Shown: positions 35,601 through 46,900, numbered from the stretch's first letter. The stretch: DNA of 64,000 nt from Liriodendron chinense (GCA_003013855.2 ML058408.1:7045356-7109355), one strand, 5' to 3'. Numbers and translations are program-made. Notes: generated from the letters alone by a model not told the origin.

Positions 35601-37443
35601 TCCTACCCTTGTACCCAACTATTAAAGACCACCATATCGTGTATATCCCATCCACACCGTCCGTTTACCTTTAGGACAAGTGTGGGGCTCATCCTCGACG
35701 TTAGTATGTCATCTAGGCCATCCATTATATGGAGCCTATCTTGCAGTATGAGGTTAGACCTGTCGTCCCTTTTTGGACCTCATCGTATTGACCATCTATC
35801 TCAGATTACCCTACCATGTATGATTCTCTGTCATGACCTGTCTATCTTGCAACCCGTTCTATGACATTCCTTTTACGGACCATTATTGTGTTTATCTCAA
35901 CTGTCCTACAGGATTATGGGTCTCGGCATGATTTTGGGTATTCTACTCTTGCCGCTCAAGTAGGTTCTACCTTTGATGTGTTGGTAGTGTATTCAATCAT
36001 TTTCTTTCCATTTAGGTTATCTGAATGTTGAAGGTTAATCCACACCGTTCAATTGTTGGACCATCTGTGTTGTTGTATACCATCCATTTAGGGTCCTATC
36101 TCTTTGTGTTTGTTTGTGTTATAAGTGAATTATCTTTTTATGATGTTTTTAGTATGTCTGTTGCCACACGTAGTGTTGTTTGGAATACTCATATGTGATC
36201 TTTATACTATATGCTTCGACGACCGCCATGCATGTGTAATGAGTATGCATCCCGAATCACCATTGTTAGTTGGGGACCACTAGGGCATAAACGCATTCAT
36301 AAAGCATTCGAGATGTAGTCGCACAAATGTAATTCACGTGCTCTCTATCGCAAACCTCTCCAATAGGTATGGGACTATTCGAGGACAGGAGTTTATCATC
36401 CTGACTTACACTGTATGGTAGGAATAGCTTAGCATACCTTATAGCCCTTGGTGCGAGATTCCCTGGCTAGCGACATCCCGCACTATGACTCGATCATTCA
36501 TATGTGTCCCTTCATCTTAATTATATCTCAAATAGGTTGGACTAGATTGATTTATTGCCATCGTGGTAGATTAACTACTTGTTGGCACTCATACTGTATG
36601 CTTGGCTCATGCATCATGAATGCTTGGCTCATCTGATTGTCTTGTATCAACTGGCCATAGCGGTCGCGTTGTCGTGCAGTTCGTTACCAGTTGACGGTGA
36701 CATTGTATTTGAGACCCTATAGTTTTATGGTGCTCTTTGGAGACTTGCACAGGCATGTCGTCCCACGTTTGTATGCATAGTTGCATTTCGCACCGTCTGC
36801 TTGTGCCGCATATAGCATGGTTACTACGTTGCAACCACAGCTCCATCGTGGTTTGCAGAACACCGGAAATATGTGATCTTTAAACTGGATGCCAAAGATG
36901 TCCCTGGGTGAAAGTCCCTGATCCCGTTGGTACCAAGGTGGGTGCTCCATTCAAGGACCGGGTGGTTTAATCATACACCAGTATGCCGAATACCAAACGG
37001 CGGTGTTTTCCACTGCACATGGTCAGTTTGGAAGGAGGTCTGACCTAACTTGCCGGAAGAGTGTTGGCAAAGTGGGTTGAGTTTGACCAGTTGTGAGTAG
37101 GTCAGCTATTGCACCAGATAGGCTTTGGCATTCTACTAGTGAGTAGTGAGGTCTGTGAGACCCCGGTGATGTTTCGTTTCAGAGATGGTATTGGTATCAG
37201 TGATGTGACTGATGTTCTGTATGGTGTGGGACGGTCCTGACGTGGGCGGGTGTGATGTGGGCGGGGCTGTAAGCCTGGGCGAGCTACCACACTGGGTGAG
37301 GTACCAGTTCCGAGTCCTGCATTACTTAGGCGATCGCATTATGACTGTTCGTATCTGGACCACTATACTGAGAGGTGGTGATTTGCATACATGCATTGGA
37401 TCATTGTTTGTGATATTAGGCCCTGTAGGCCATTACATAGTAT

Positions 37444-37590
37444 GAGTATATAGCCTTGGTAGGCTGGTTACCTGTATTGCACGCTTGCATAGCCATGGTA
37501 GGCTAGTTATATGTATTGCATGCTTGCATAGCCATGGTAGGCTAGTTATATGTATTGCATGCTTGCATAGCCATGGTAGACTGGTTATCC
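37444..37590 (+). repeat. 39-bp tandem repeat in G2
   Basis: Unit GCTTGCATAGCCATGGTAGG then CTAGTTATATGTATTGCAT. Copies start at 37483, 37522 and 37561 (exact 39-bp period), with a diverged copy before them. Confidence 0.92.
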
Positions 37591-38101
37591 ACATCACATG
37601 ATCGTGTAGCCTAATTAGGCTAAGTTTTGGTTTAAATTTCTCATCATGCTTTACTGCTTACTCTGATATTTATCATGCTTGTCATACGCATTGCGCACGC
37701 ACACACGCACTCACAAAGCTTCTTTCGAAGCTTATGCGCTTTTGTTACACTGCAGGTTATACCAAAGTGTATCAGCAATGTTGAGTTGGAGTTGGGAGTG
37801 CAGTAGCAGGAGTTGCCGGATTGTGCACAGTTTTTATATTTTGTGTATTTAACTTTCAGTACTGTATGTAAACGAAATGACTTAGTGGAAATATTGTGTT
37901 TTTCTTTTATGGTACTCATATGGTGATGCTCATGTTTAAAAAAAAAAATTCAGACCCTAAAATCCTCCTTGTGGTATCCCAGGATCGGAACCTGGCGTGT
38001 GCGGTTAGGATCCGAGATCGGGGTACTACGGAGGCTACCACCTTTGAATTCGGGTTACGGCGAATGGACTTCGAGAACCGAATTTTGGGCGTGACAATAA
38101 G

Positions 38102-38464
38102 AGGCAATGACCTTGTATAGTCTTCAACATGTGAAAGAATTGGACATTTAGTTGTGTAAATCTCCTTGATTCTCCTAGATAAGCGTAGTCTATCACGTGC
38201 GGCCACTTGTATAAGAGAGAGACTCTCGTATGTGGAAGTTGGAATCCTCCCATATCTAGACTCCACATTGAAAAGTTGTTGTGATCCTTAGGTCTTACTT
38301 GGCTTTATCATTCATGGAGAGTTACTTTTAGTAAAGCTCTAGCATTTAATGCTAGATAGAGACTCATTTGATGACATTATGACATTTAATACTGAGAGAG
38401 ACTTATTTTAATGAAACTCTTTGCTTTTACAGAAAGTATTTTGGATACAACTCTAGTACTTAAT

Positions 38465-38515
<51 letters not shown>

Positions 38516-38709
38516 CTCTTGAAGTCATCTACACCACACATGTCACAATTGACACGTGGCGTCTTCTGGATCGTTTGATCTAGGGACGCTAGATTGGGCC
38601 TAAACAATAATGGAGGGCACGAGTAGGTTTTGCCCATTATTTAGTGTGTAAATGCTGGCACATGGTAGGCATCTCATTGGCGTAAGGGTGCCAAAAACAG
38701 GAGTAAACA
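38102..38709 (-). repeat. Right LTR remnant of element X
   Basis: Homologous to 8389-9000 over its length. (CT)n at about 38466-38512, the CACGTGGCGTCTTCTGGATCG block, end GGAGTAAACA. In minus orientation it begins TGTTTACTCC. Confidence 0.7.
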
Positions 38710-39239
38710 CTTAGTACCCTGGGATTTGTTAGCACCTCTTATTTTTTAAGATAGGGCCCTTGGATTTCTTTTTATTTCAACCATCCATGAAATGTCCTCC
38801 TACCTAGTACTTATATCACTATTTAGATTGAATCACTTACATGTCAAGTGCATTATTTCTTACATTCGATTATCGTAGTCTTTTATCATAGTTTGAATGC
38901 TGTGAAATTTACGAAGTAAACACTTTTGCATCCGAATAGATTTTGACTAGTTACCTGTTTACATTGTCCTATTTGGCTTTGTTAGAATCTAATAGAAACA
39001 ATACTTTCCTAGTCCTATTAGAATCGAGGCATCAATTACCGCCTTTACTAAATACACACCATACATAATGATGACAATTATCTACGAAAACTAAACACCC
39101 CTTCTATGTATATTGCGTGTGGCCTTTTGTTTTGTGTTGACATTATTTGAAAATTAAGAATTCAGGTTATCTCAGTCATCTAATGAGAGACTCAAACGAG
39201 TCAACCAAGTAATGGTTGGGAACCACACATGTTTCCCCT
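38710..39239. other. Unassigned sequence between element X and the copia relic
   Basis: About 530 bp, AT-rich, no ORF or repeat recognised. It should contain the right-hand target duplication of X (CTTAG at 38710-38714), whose partner is outside the window. Confidence 0.5.
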
Positions 39240-39810
39240 CTATGTGCAAATCAATGTGATTAACAATATAAGAGATTTAAAAGGTGAAAATTACTTCTAA
39301 CACAACCAAGCAAATCATCAAACATGTAGGATGCAAGAGATACCAAGATTTTTTATGTGAAAAACCCTTTGGTGTGAAGGGAAAAACCATGGGACCTAGT
39401 TCCACACAAATCTACTATAATAGAAAGTGGAAGTTCAATCATCAAGATACCTCTTTTGGATACCCAAGCTACTTCACCCAAATGTGGATTATAAGTAACA
39501 ATAAAAGAAAGTAATTTCTCACTAACCAGGGATTGTAGAAACCCTCAACACAACCCTTGGAGAAGACAATTGTAGAAACTAGCATTGTGGATAGACCTTC
39601 ACGAACTTGTATGCGACTCTTTCAGTGGTAGAAGGCTCTTGTTCTCCTTTTCTACAAAATCTCTACTCCCTTCTTCTTTCTCCTCTTATTTTCTAAGAAA
39701 GAAAAACCCCTCTTTGTGTTGTTAGAACTCTCTCTAAACATAAAACCCATATTCTATCCTTTTAGTTTGCTTGGCCAAAAGATCAAAATACCCACACAAA
39801 CACATGTGAT
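39240..39810 (-). mobile_element. Probable 3' LTR of the copia relic
   Basis: Follows the end of RNase H and a purine-rich TATGGGGGAGCCCG (minus strand, about 39890). Contains ACCAAGATTTTTTATGTG and GGGAAAAACCATGGGACC near 39340-39400, a text common in plant copia LTRs. Ends not resolved. Confidence 0.4.
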
Positions 39811-39919
39811 AATAAAGGGCTAATTGAGCCTAGCGATGTGGACCTCCACATGAGGAGGGACTCCCAACCCCTCTCGACTCATGAAGCGGGCTCCCCCATA
39901 ACCTAACCTATCATGTTTA

Positions 39920-42128
39920 TGCAAAACTCATGCTTTTCTCTAGGTAAGGCCTTTGTCATCATATCTGAGCCATTCTTGTCGTATGAATTTTCTCAAGTCA
40001 TAGCAACTTTTCTTCAAGAGCATCCCGAGTCCAATGATATCTTACATTTATGTTTTAGACTTGAAATGGAGACTTTGATTTTTACTGAGGTGAATGGCAC
40101 TCTAACTATCACAATAAATAATATAATTGTCTTGCATTAAGCCAAGTTCTTGAAAGAATCTCTTCATCCATAACATTTCCTTGCAAGCTTCTGTCACTAC
40201 AATATACTCAATTTTTGTAGTAGATAAGGCGACGCATATTTGCAACTTAGACTAACATAACACTACTCCCCCTGCAAAAGTAAGCATATACCCTAATGTG
40301 GACTTCTTAGAGTTAATGTCTCATATCATATCTACATCGTGTAGCCTTCTAACATAGGCTTACCACCTCCAAAGCATAAACACACCATGGATGAACTCCT
40401 GAGATATCTGAGAATCCATTTAACTACTCCCAATGCTCTTTGCTAGGATTTGTAATAAATTTGCTAACAACGCCAACTACATGTGCAATGTTGGGACTCA
40501 TACACATCATGGTATACATCAAACTTCTTACCACTGATGTATAGGAAACTTTCTTCATTTCTTATTTTTCTTTCTCACTTGAAAGACTTTTCTCACTACT
40601 TAACTTGAGGTGACCTATAAGTGAAGAAGTGACAAGTTTTCCTTATTCATACGGAACGTTTCAAGCACCTTCTCAATATACAATTCTTGTGATGACCATA
40701 GCTTGTCGACCTTTTTGCCCAAGAGATCTTTATGTCCAAAATTTATTTTGTGGGTCCTAAGTCCTCCATGGCAAAGGGCTTGCTTAACTCCTTTTTCAAC
40801 CTGTCACTTTTGTCAATATCTTGACCAACAATCAACATATCATCAACATAGAGTAAAAGAATAATGAAATTACCATAAAAAAATCTTAGTATATATACAA
40901 TGGTTCGAAGTTTTTCTCCTATACCCATGATCCACCATAAATGAATCAAACTTTTTGTACCATTGCCCTGGGGGCTGTTTTAACCCATATAAGCTCTTCT
41001 TCAACTTATAAACCATGTTCTCTTTGCCTTTGACTTCAAAACCTTTTGGTTGCTCCATATATATATCTCTTCCTTCAAATCACCACGAAAGGAATGTTGT
41101 TTTGACATCTAATGGTCAACCTCTAGATTCATGCTTGCAACCAAACCCCCGTATGGATGACATCTTCATCACAGGAGAAAAAATCTCGTCAACGTGAATG
41201 CCTTTTTCTTGCCCAAATCCTTTCACAACCAACTTTGCCTTATACCTTGGTTGTGATTCTCTTCAATCTTCAACCTAAACACATATTTATTCTTGAGTGC
41301 TTTCTTGTCCTTTGGTAGATTCACCAAGTCATAAGCATGATTCTTATGCAAAGAATCCATCTCCTCTTATATAGTTCTTAGCCTGTCCTCTTTATGATCA
41401 TCAGTTTGAGCTTCTTGATAATTCTCTGGTTCACCCTCATCTGTAAGTATAACATACTCATGAAATGGGTACCTCTTAGATGGTTGGCTTGCCCTTGTAG
41501 ACCTTCTCAACGAAGGCTCAACTAGTGGTTCTTAAGGGGTTGCTCCCCTCGTTCTTCTTATTCAACATCACCTATGAGGACATGATCATTACCAACCATC
41601 TCTTCTTGGCCCTGTGCACCTCCCCTATCATCATGTACCATGGGAATAGGAACTAGATCTATATCAATAAGATCATCAACACTAGGCAGGGACTTTTCAA
41701 CTTCCTCAAAATCTTCAATTGTTTGGTCTTAAAAAAAGATCACATCCTTGCTTTTGATCACTTTCTTGTCAATTGGATCCCATAACCTATATCCAAAATT
41801 TTCATATGCATAGCCCAAGAAAATACACTATTTTGCCTTATCATCAAGCTTGTACTGCTCATCTTTGGGAAGATTCATAAATACTCTACAATCAAACACA
41901 TTTAGGTGTTCATAAGAAGCATCTTTTCCAGTCTATACCCTTTCTGCAAAGAAGATAAATTAATTAAATAGCAAGCTGTTCGCATAACCTTTTTTCCAAA
42001 ATGATCGTGGTAATTTAGGTTGTGAGAGCATACATCTGATTCTTTCGACAATAGTGTGATTCATCATTTCTGATACACCATTATGTTGTGGAGTTTAGGG
42101 AACGGATTGCAAGTGTCAAATTCCATGG
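39920..42128 (-). pseudogene. pol: Copia pol: integrase C-terminus, linker, RT and RNase H
   Basis: Reading minus strand: HNGVSEMMNHTIVER (integrase helix, 42090-42030), then WDPIDKKVIKSKDVIFF (about 41795-41740) and an acidic linker. RT follows, with LKKSLYGLKQPPGQWYKKFD (40950-41010) and YVDDM, aspartates at 40844-40839. RNase H shows KLQICVALSTTKIEY (about 40240-40200), WMKRFFQELGL and SAIHLSKN. The ends of both enzymes are recognisable, but more than ten stops or frameshifts occur. The family reads GLKQAPRQW; here PPGQW. Confidence 0.85.
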
Positions 42129-42391
42129 TCTTCTGTTGAGCTCATAATTATGCATATTCTAACCCCAATGCATCACTCATTATGCACGATATATACGTTT
42201 AAAGAACTAACTTAATGCATGATGTGTGATTGTAGGGACAAGATGGAGAGCTCACCATTTGAAAGCTAAATGAGGCTCCTTACAAGTATTGAAGACCATA
42301 GGATGAAGTATTGAAGGAAGATCGAAGAGAAGAAAGCAAGGAAAGAAGAGAAAAGAAGAAAGAAAGAGAAGAAAGCAAAGAAGAAAAAGTG

Positions 42392-42715
42392 CTGACCGGT
42401 CGTGACCGGTCGGCCAAGGAAGCCAGACCGGTCAGTAACCGGTCTGCCATGTATGGAGGATGCTGCTGAAGACGTCCGACCGGTCATGACCGGTCGGACA
42501 GTGCTGCTGGGAATTCAATGAATAAGACCGACCGGTCAAGACCGGTCGGTCAGTGTTGCTGCAATGGGAAGAAAAACATCCGACCGGTCTTGACCGGTCG
42601 GAATGGCTTGCTGGATTACGGTTCTACAAGGCCCGACCGGTCTTGACCGGTCGGGCATACCTGCTGGAGTATTTTCACTTGAGGCCGACCGGTCTTGACC
42701 GGTCGGCCATGCGTA
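42392..42715 (+). repeat. U3 palindromic array of SL-c
   Basis: Seven paired units of the form CCGACCGGTCnTGACCGGTCGG, separated by 20-40 bp spacers that include GCTGCTG. Here the pairs are joined by CGT, CAT, AAG or CTT rather than the CGTGC of Athila-2. Confidence 0.9.
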
Positions 42716-42811
42716 CTGAGTTAGAACTTTCTAATTTCTTCCCGAAATTCTCTGCGCTGCGTAAGTGTTACGCAAATTTCCGATTCTTCCGACGTTGGGG
42801 AGCCTCCAAAC

Positions 42812-42818
42812 TATAAAT
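42812..42818 (+). promoter_or_regulatory. TATA box of SL-c
   Basis: TATAAAT followed by AGACACCTAGGG, the core promoter context shared with Athila-2 and SL-b. Confidence 0.72.
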
Positions 42819-43791
42819 AGACACCTAGGGATTGTTTCTAGGGTATCCGAGAAGGGCTCAAGCGAGGTTGGAGGCTGTGGAAGTGAAGATTGGAGTTTCA
42901 CAACTCCTTTTGGTTTGCTTTGCTGTTTTCATGTTTTTAAGAGTTGTTTCATGTTTCCTTGGATCATGAGCAGCTAAACTTCTTAGCTAGGGCTAAGAGG
43001 TGAAGCTTGTAGTGTATCCAAGATGTTTTAATTCGTAGTTAAGTGGTTTTCAGTTTGGAATTCATGATTATGAACTAAGGTTTGAAGTTTATACAAGTTT
43101 TTAAGTAATTTCTCTTAGTCTTGTGATGACTCATGGATGTTTGGATGAATTACTTATCTTCTTAATTTGTTTGCAATGGTCTAGACTTGTATGATCCGAG
43201 GAATTGGAGTGCGCTCTAGTACCAAGCTCTTCATAAAGGGGCTTCATGCCAAAGTTCTAGTTTTGGTTGATTATCTGGAATATGTATGGACTGTGCATAT
43301 AATTTGAATCCAGTTCAAATCATGATCTAGCCTTGTCTTGTGAGAAGACTTGAGGATGGTTATGATTGGGAATTGGACCTATAGAAAAGGTGAATGACCT
43401 ATGCAATGAGCATGCTCAGATCAGCCTAGAGTTGAGTGAACTTTATGCACAGAACTTACATATTACAGACTTCTGGTTTAACAGTTCTATCATCCGACTA
43501 GATAGACCTGACTGGTGATTCTAGTTGAGAGAATGGGAAACCACAGCGGATTGAACATCGAGGATTGCTACAAGTGGATCCTCGAACCCCTAGTGCCTTC
43601 TTATAATTGTTTACATTCAATTTAGCTTAAACTGTTAATCATACACATTTTATTCAAACTTTGATTGTTAGCTTCAATAGAAACTTGTGGATGAGTTTGT
43701 GACATCCTACATAAGTCCCTGTGGATCGACCTCGGTATTACCGAGTTTATTACTACATCGCAACCCTACACTTGGGGAAGTGAACATCTTC

Positions 43792-43960
43792 GCAATATTG
43801 CTCAAATGATCCAATTTATTAATCACCATTATTTGTTTGTATTCACACTTCAACGCTTTACATGTTTCCCTTTCCACCATAGCATGAAAATGCTTCAACA
43901 CATTCAAGACTTGAACTTTGGTCTCAAGGTATATGCCTGCACCTTTCTATAAGCATCATC
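43792..43960 (-). pseudogene. pol: Copia integrase core fragment
   Basis: Minus-strand reading gives DAYRKVQAYTLRPKFKS then NVLKHFHAMVERETCKALKC, the central integrase segment of Tork-like elements. It is cut on the left by SL-c and on the right by SL-d; joined to 45515-45560 it completes the FITFIDD...YRKV motif. Confidence 0.85.
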
Positions 43961-43961
43961 T

Positions 43962-45509
43962 TGATGGGATTTTATCGGATTACGAAGCTAAATTCAATTT
44001 TCTTTGAATTCAAAATTGAAATTATAGTCCCAAGTTCTCTCAAATATGAATATGTACAATTTCTAGAATTAAAGAACTAATTGAGAAAGTTAGATCATAC
44101 CCGGAATTAGATGACATATGCTGATCTAATATCAATGACGGTCCTCCAACTAAAAGGTCTCTCATCGATCTATCCCAGTACCAGAGAGATCTAAATAACC
44201 CAATGAATTTCCTCTAGTAGATGTTAAGGAATCCCACAACCATCCATAAAGATGGACCACATAGAGATGGAGAATATGAGAAAAGAATGAAAAACTCATT
44301 TATTTGCTTTCCCTATATACTTTTCTCTCATTTCTTTGATTAAAAAACTCAGGGAAAAGGGTGTATAGGGCTTCTCATATCAATTTATGTAGGATAGAAT
44401 TAAAAAAATAAGGAGGAAGTTAGGGTTTCAAGGGAATACCAGTATGGTACTCTGCCACCCTACGCACAACTTTGTAACGTACTGTGAGGGAAGTTTTGAT
44501 CTGCCTCATTTATGTATATACTCATAATCTAATCCCTCCACTGTCATGGCCATCCACTAAATGATCATATCCCATGCAATCAGAAGTGGATCATCATATC
44601 TGGGCCATCAGGTTATCATCAAGTGTGATTAAAAGTAGTTTTAATAGTTAAAACAAGGCTCCAACAGTTAAAAACTTTTAAAAAATAGATTAAAACAATT
44701 AGAGTGATGGGCCCGGCGAAAAAACTACTTGATGAGTCTCGATTTATCCAAATCAAAGCCATAAATATGTTCCTAGGCAAACCAGTGGATCCCTTGTTGG
44801 GCCGTGTAAGAATCAAAGGCTTCTGATGGAAGTACCTAGCTACATCCAATTTATTAGCTCCTACAAGGACATCGTAAGAAGAGTCAAAGTTGACCAATCA
44901 AGATCTTGACCTTACACGTCCTTGAGTCTAAGGATTAATTATCTTTCATGCATCATCAAGTCTTAATCTTATGATCACAATCCAAACTAATGCCCCCCTA
45001 GACTGTTGACTTGATCTCGATCCACCAATGTAAGTGACAAAAGATCCAAACCTGGATTCTTTGTTCATGGCATACTCACACTCCTGTGCAAAGTAAGGAT
45101 AAGGCATAAAGCGATACCAAGTCAATTCTCGATGGTGGAGATTGTCCATCCTGACCCAAGTCAATCAGTCCCCTTACACAAGATGATCGTACATCTCATG
45201 AACTAATGTTCATAGGTATGCCCCATGCACTTTTGACGATCATGGTCTAATAGGGTATTGAGATCCATGGACCACGACTCTCTCAGGTCAATGACTGTCA
45301 TGTCTAATCTCAAGTTTGCAAAGACTACCAGAGAAATCACTCAACAAACTTATAATGAAGATTTAAGGCAATACTATACACTGAGGATTAATAAGATGTC
45401 CATCAATGACTCATGGTCATCATGATCTATGGTTGAGATCGCCTTAATCACATCCACACGGTTAATGGATTAGAGCTCACATTGGTTTTATAGGGCATTG
45501 GCTCCAACA
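43962..45509. mobile_element. Solo LTR SL-d in copia integrase
   Basis: Plus strand TGATGGGATT ... GGCTCCAACA, 1548 bp, with perfect target duplication CATCT at 43957-43961 and 45510-45514. Non-coding. On the minus strand it starts TGTTGGAGCC and has CCTATAAAACC within 30 bp; on the plus strand no clear TATA is placed. Family unknown; unlike the Athila LTRs here. Confidence 0.88.
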
Positions 45510-45514
45510 CATCT

Positions 45515-45770
45515 ATGAAGGTAATAAAGTAAGAAGCACCACCTAGAGTTTTCACTTTCATAAGACCACAAAAGTAAAATAAAAAAAGTAATTCTTAAAC
45601 ATTTATTTTCTTTTATGGAAGATTTTTATAAAATGAAACCCTATGTTGTTTTCTATCCAAATAATGAATGTAACTATTTAAAGGCGTCTACTTCTTGGCT
45701 AGGATTTGTAAGCCTTTCTCGCTCATGTGACCCAACATAGGGTTGTGACTATCTTTTTAGACCCTTTCAA
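45515..45770 (-). pseudogene. pol: Copia GAG-pre-integrase and integrase start
   Basis: Minus strand: LGHMSEKGLQILAKK (about 45700-45655), the GAG-pre-integrase zinc-binding linker, then VKTLGGASYFITFID (45560-45515), the first catalytic region of copia integrase (final D). Stops occur between them. Upstream gag is absent. Confidence 0.82.
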
Positions 45771-45781
45771 CTTTCAAACTG

Positions 45782-46900
45782 TTGCGAGCTGGCGGCCTTC
45801 TTTACATATTGGATAAGTGCCATTATCCTCCCCAGCTCCAAGTTTGTAGACATTGTGAGATCAACAACATTTTTTTTATGATGGTGCAACTGGTGGAGGG
45901 GTTACAAATATTCTCAGCCCTAGTAGTATTGGGTTCTATCTACCATGGTTTAGGGGAAATGAGTAGCCACCTAGCACCCTTCTTTACTTTTCATCACCTC
46001 TGCGGGTGGTTGGGCATATACTTCCCTTGGACTTATAGGGAAGCTGACAGGGCTTACATGCATAAGAGTAGACCCTCACTGGTATTATTTTAACACAGGG
46101 TAATAGTAAAACCTAGGTATAAGGGGGTTCTCAACAAGATCTTGGACACAAATTCAATTCATCTTTTTTTTTTTTTTTTTCATTTCTTAGTTTCACAGAG
46201 CAAGGAGGACAAACCACCACTTGCGGCCAAGATTTATCTTATTGGAAGAGGAACTATCTTACAACCTACCACTCAGGGAATGGTCAAAATTTGGGTGAGA
46301 ACCTTACTACCCAAGTAGGTTTGCCCATCAATTCAGTTGGGACCAAGGAGTCCCGATGACTTTAGGTCTAGTCACCCAAGAAATACGTGAGTTCAAAATT
46401 GGACTAGTGCATTGGGCAGACATATGGAGGTAGTTTCTCACCATATTACTAGGGCAGCTTTCATCATCCATGCTCACAACTGGTTAAGCTCAACACCCTA
46501 TTAGTTAATGAGGTGGTGGGGCCACTAATTCCGCCTTGTACGTAAGAGACTATCCCCTTAGGATACTAATGTATGGATACCCCCACCGCGCAACATGTTA
46601 AATAATCCTCCAGAGAAAGGAATCAGGTATTTTGTTGAAGAGAAAGAGTAAGTACCAACTCGAGGCTCGAGATGCCTTATGATTTTTATGGGCCCATTGG
46701 AATACATGAAGAAACCAGAGAATATTATAGAGGGCTACATAGCTTTTGGGGATCTCATAACTGAGTTGCTAGAACGAGACAAAGATTTGGAGATTGTCGA
46801 TGAAGAAATTGTGCCAGAAGACCCACCACTCCATCATAAAGCAGGAATAGTCTTGCCCCTTATCGAGGAAGTGAAGGGGTCGGTTGGGGAAGGCTAAGAA
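45782..46900 (+). pseudogene. Plant mobile domain (PMD) relic
   Basis: Two or three frames must be joined to read it. First: LAAFFTYWISAIILPSSKFV (about 45788-45850), then ALVVLGSIYHGLGEMSSH and HLCGWLGIYFPWTYRE (45920-46045). After a decayed gap comes YYPSRFAHQFSWDQGVPMT (about 46300-46360), the C-terminal H/RFARQFGF-type motif. These are the hallmarks of the aminotransferase-like plant mobile domain found in MAIN/MAIL1 proteins and in transposon-borne copies. An acidic tail (46679-46897, IVDEEIVPEDPP) follows. The N-terminus is missing, truncated at the copia border. Frameshifts and stops make it non-functional. A transposon origin is more likely than a host gene. Confidence 0.65.

Larger units (their letters stand above)
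32008..38096 (+). mobile_element. G2: giant LTR-like element (6.1 kb) inside right LTR of X
   Basis: Starts TGTAAGACCCG and ends GGGCGTGACA. Target duplication CTAAG (32003-32007) and ATAAG (38097-38101), one mismatch. Inverted copy of G1 with about 1.9 kb more in the middle. Purine-rich leader at 32510-32640, hairpin units at about 33060, 33460, 33880 and 34550, a 39-bp tandem repeat at 37444-37590, and a CACTGCAGGTTATACC segment near the end like the GATGCAGGTGAAGATCC of S4. Non-coding: the ORFs present are low-complexity or lie within the repeat units. Confidence 0.75.
8384..38709 (-). mobile_element. Element X: unclassified LTR element, heavily nested
   Basis: Two homologous blocks of about 610 bp, 8389-9000 and 38102-38709, share order and sequence over most of their length, including a (CT)n tract. 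Both end GTAAACA. In minus orientation they start TGTTTAC, and the left one is preceded by a purine-rich GAGGGGCAT tract, a plausible PPT. X would therefore be a minus-strand element with its 3' LTR on the left. Internal sequence free of later insertions is under 4 kb (9001-12561 and 31696 to about 31945) with no pol, so it looks non-autonomous or deeply decayed. The left LTR is cut by Athila-1 and the right one by G2. Confidence 0.55.
42134..43786 (+). mobile_element. Solo LTR SL-c (Athila-type) in copia integrase
   Basis: Starts TGTTGAGCTC, ends GGGGAAGTGAACA, 1653 bp. Perfect target duplication TCTTC at 42129-42133 and 43787-43791. Palindromic array of GACCGGTC(N)TGACCGGTCGG units at 42392-42715, TATA box at 42812. 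Similar along its length to the Athila-2 LTR. No internal region. Confidence 0.94.
39240..45770 (-). mobile_element. Ty1/copia relic, Tork-like, with two solo LTRs in integrase
   Basis: Minus-strand order from right: GAG-pre-integrase (about 45745-45650), integrase start (45560-45515), solo LTR SL-d, integrase core (43960-43792), solo LTR SL-c, integrase C-terminal part (42128-41940), linker, RT (about 41200-40740), RNase H (about 40330-39920), then an LTR-like zone (about 39810-39240). Many stops and frameshifts. Tork/Tnt1-like by the RT text (EQPKGFEVKGKENMVYKLKK). Gag and the 5' LTR are missing to the right, where a PMD relic begins. Confidence 0.82.

Noticed and set aside
36448..37445. 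Possible host gene between the G2 repeats
   Set aside because: Only short, overlapping ORFs without domains; the region is bounded by G2 ends and is probably LTR sequence.
44619..44897. 92-aa ORF in SL-d as a gene
   Set aside because: Inside a solo LTR, no motif; likely chance.
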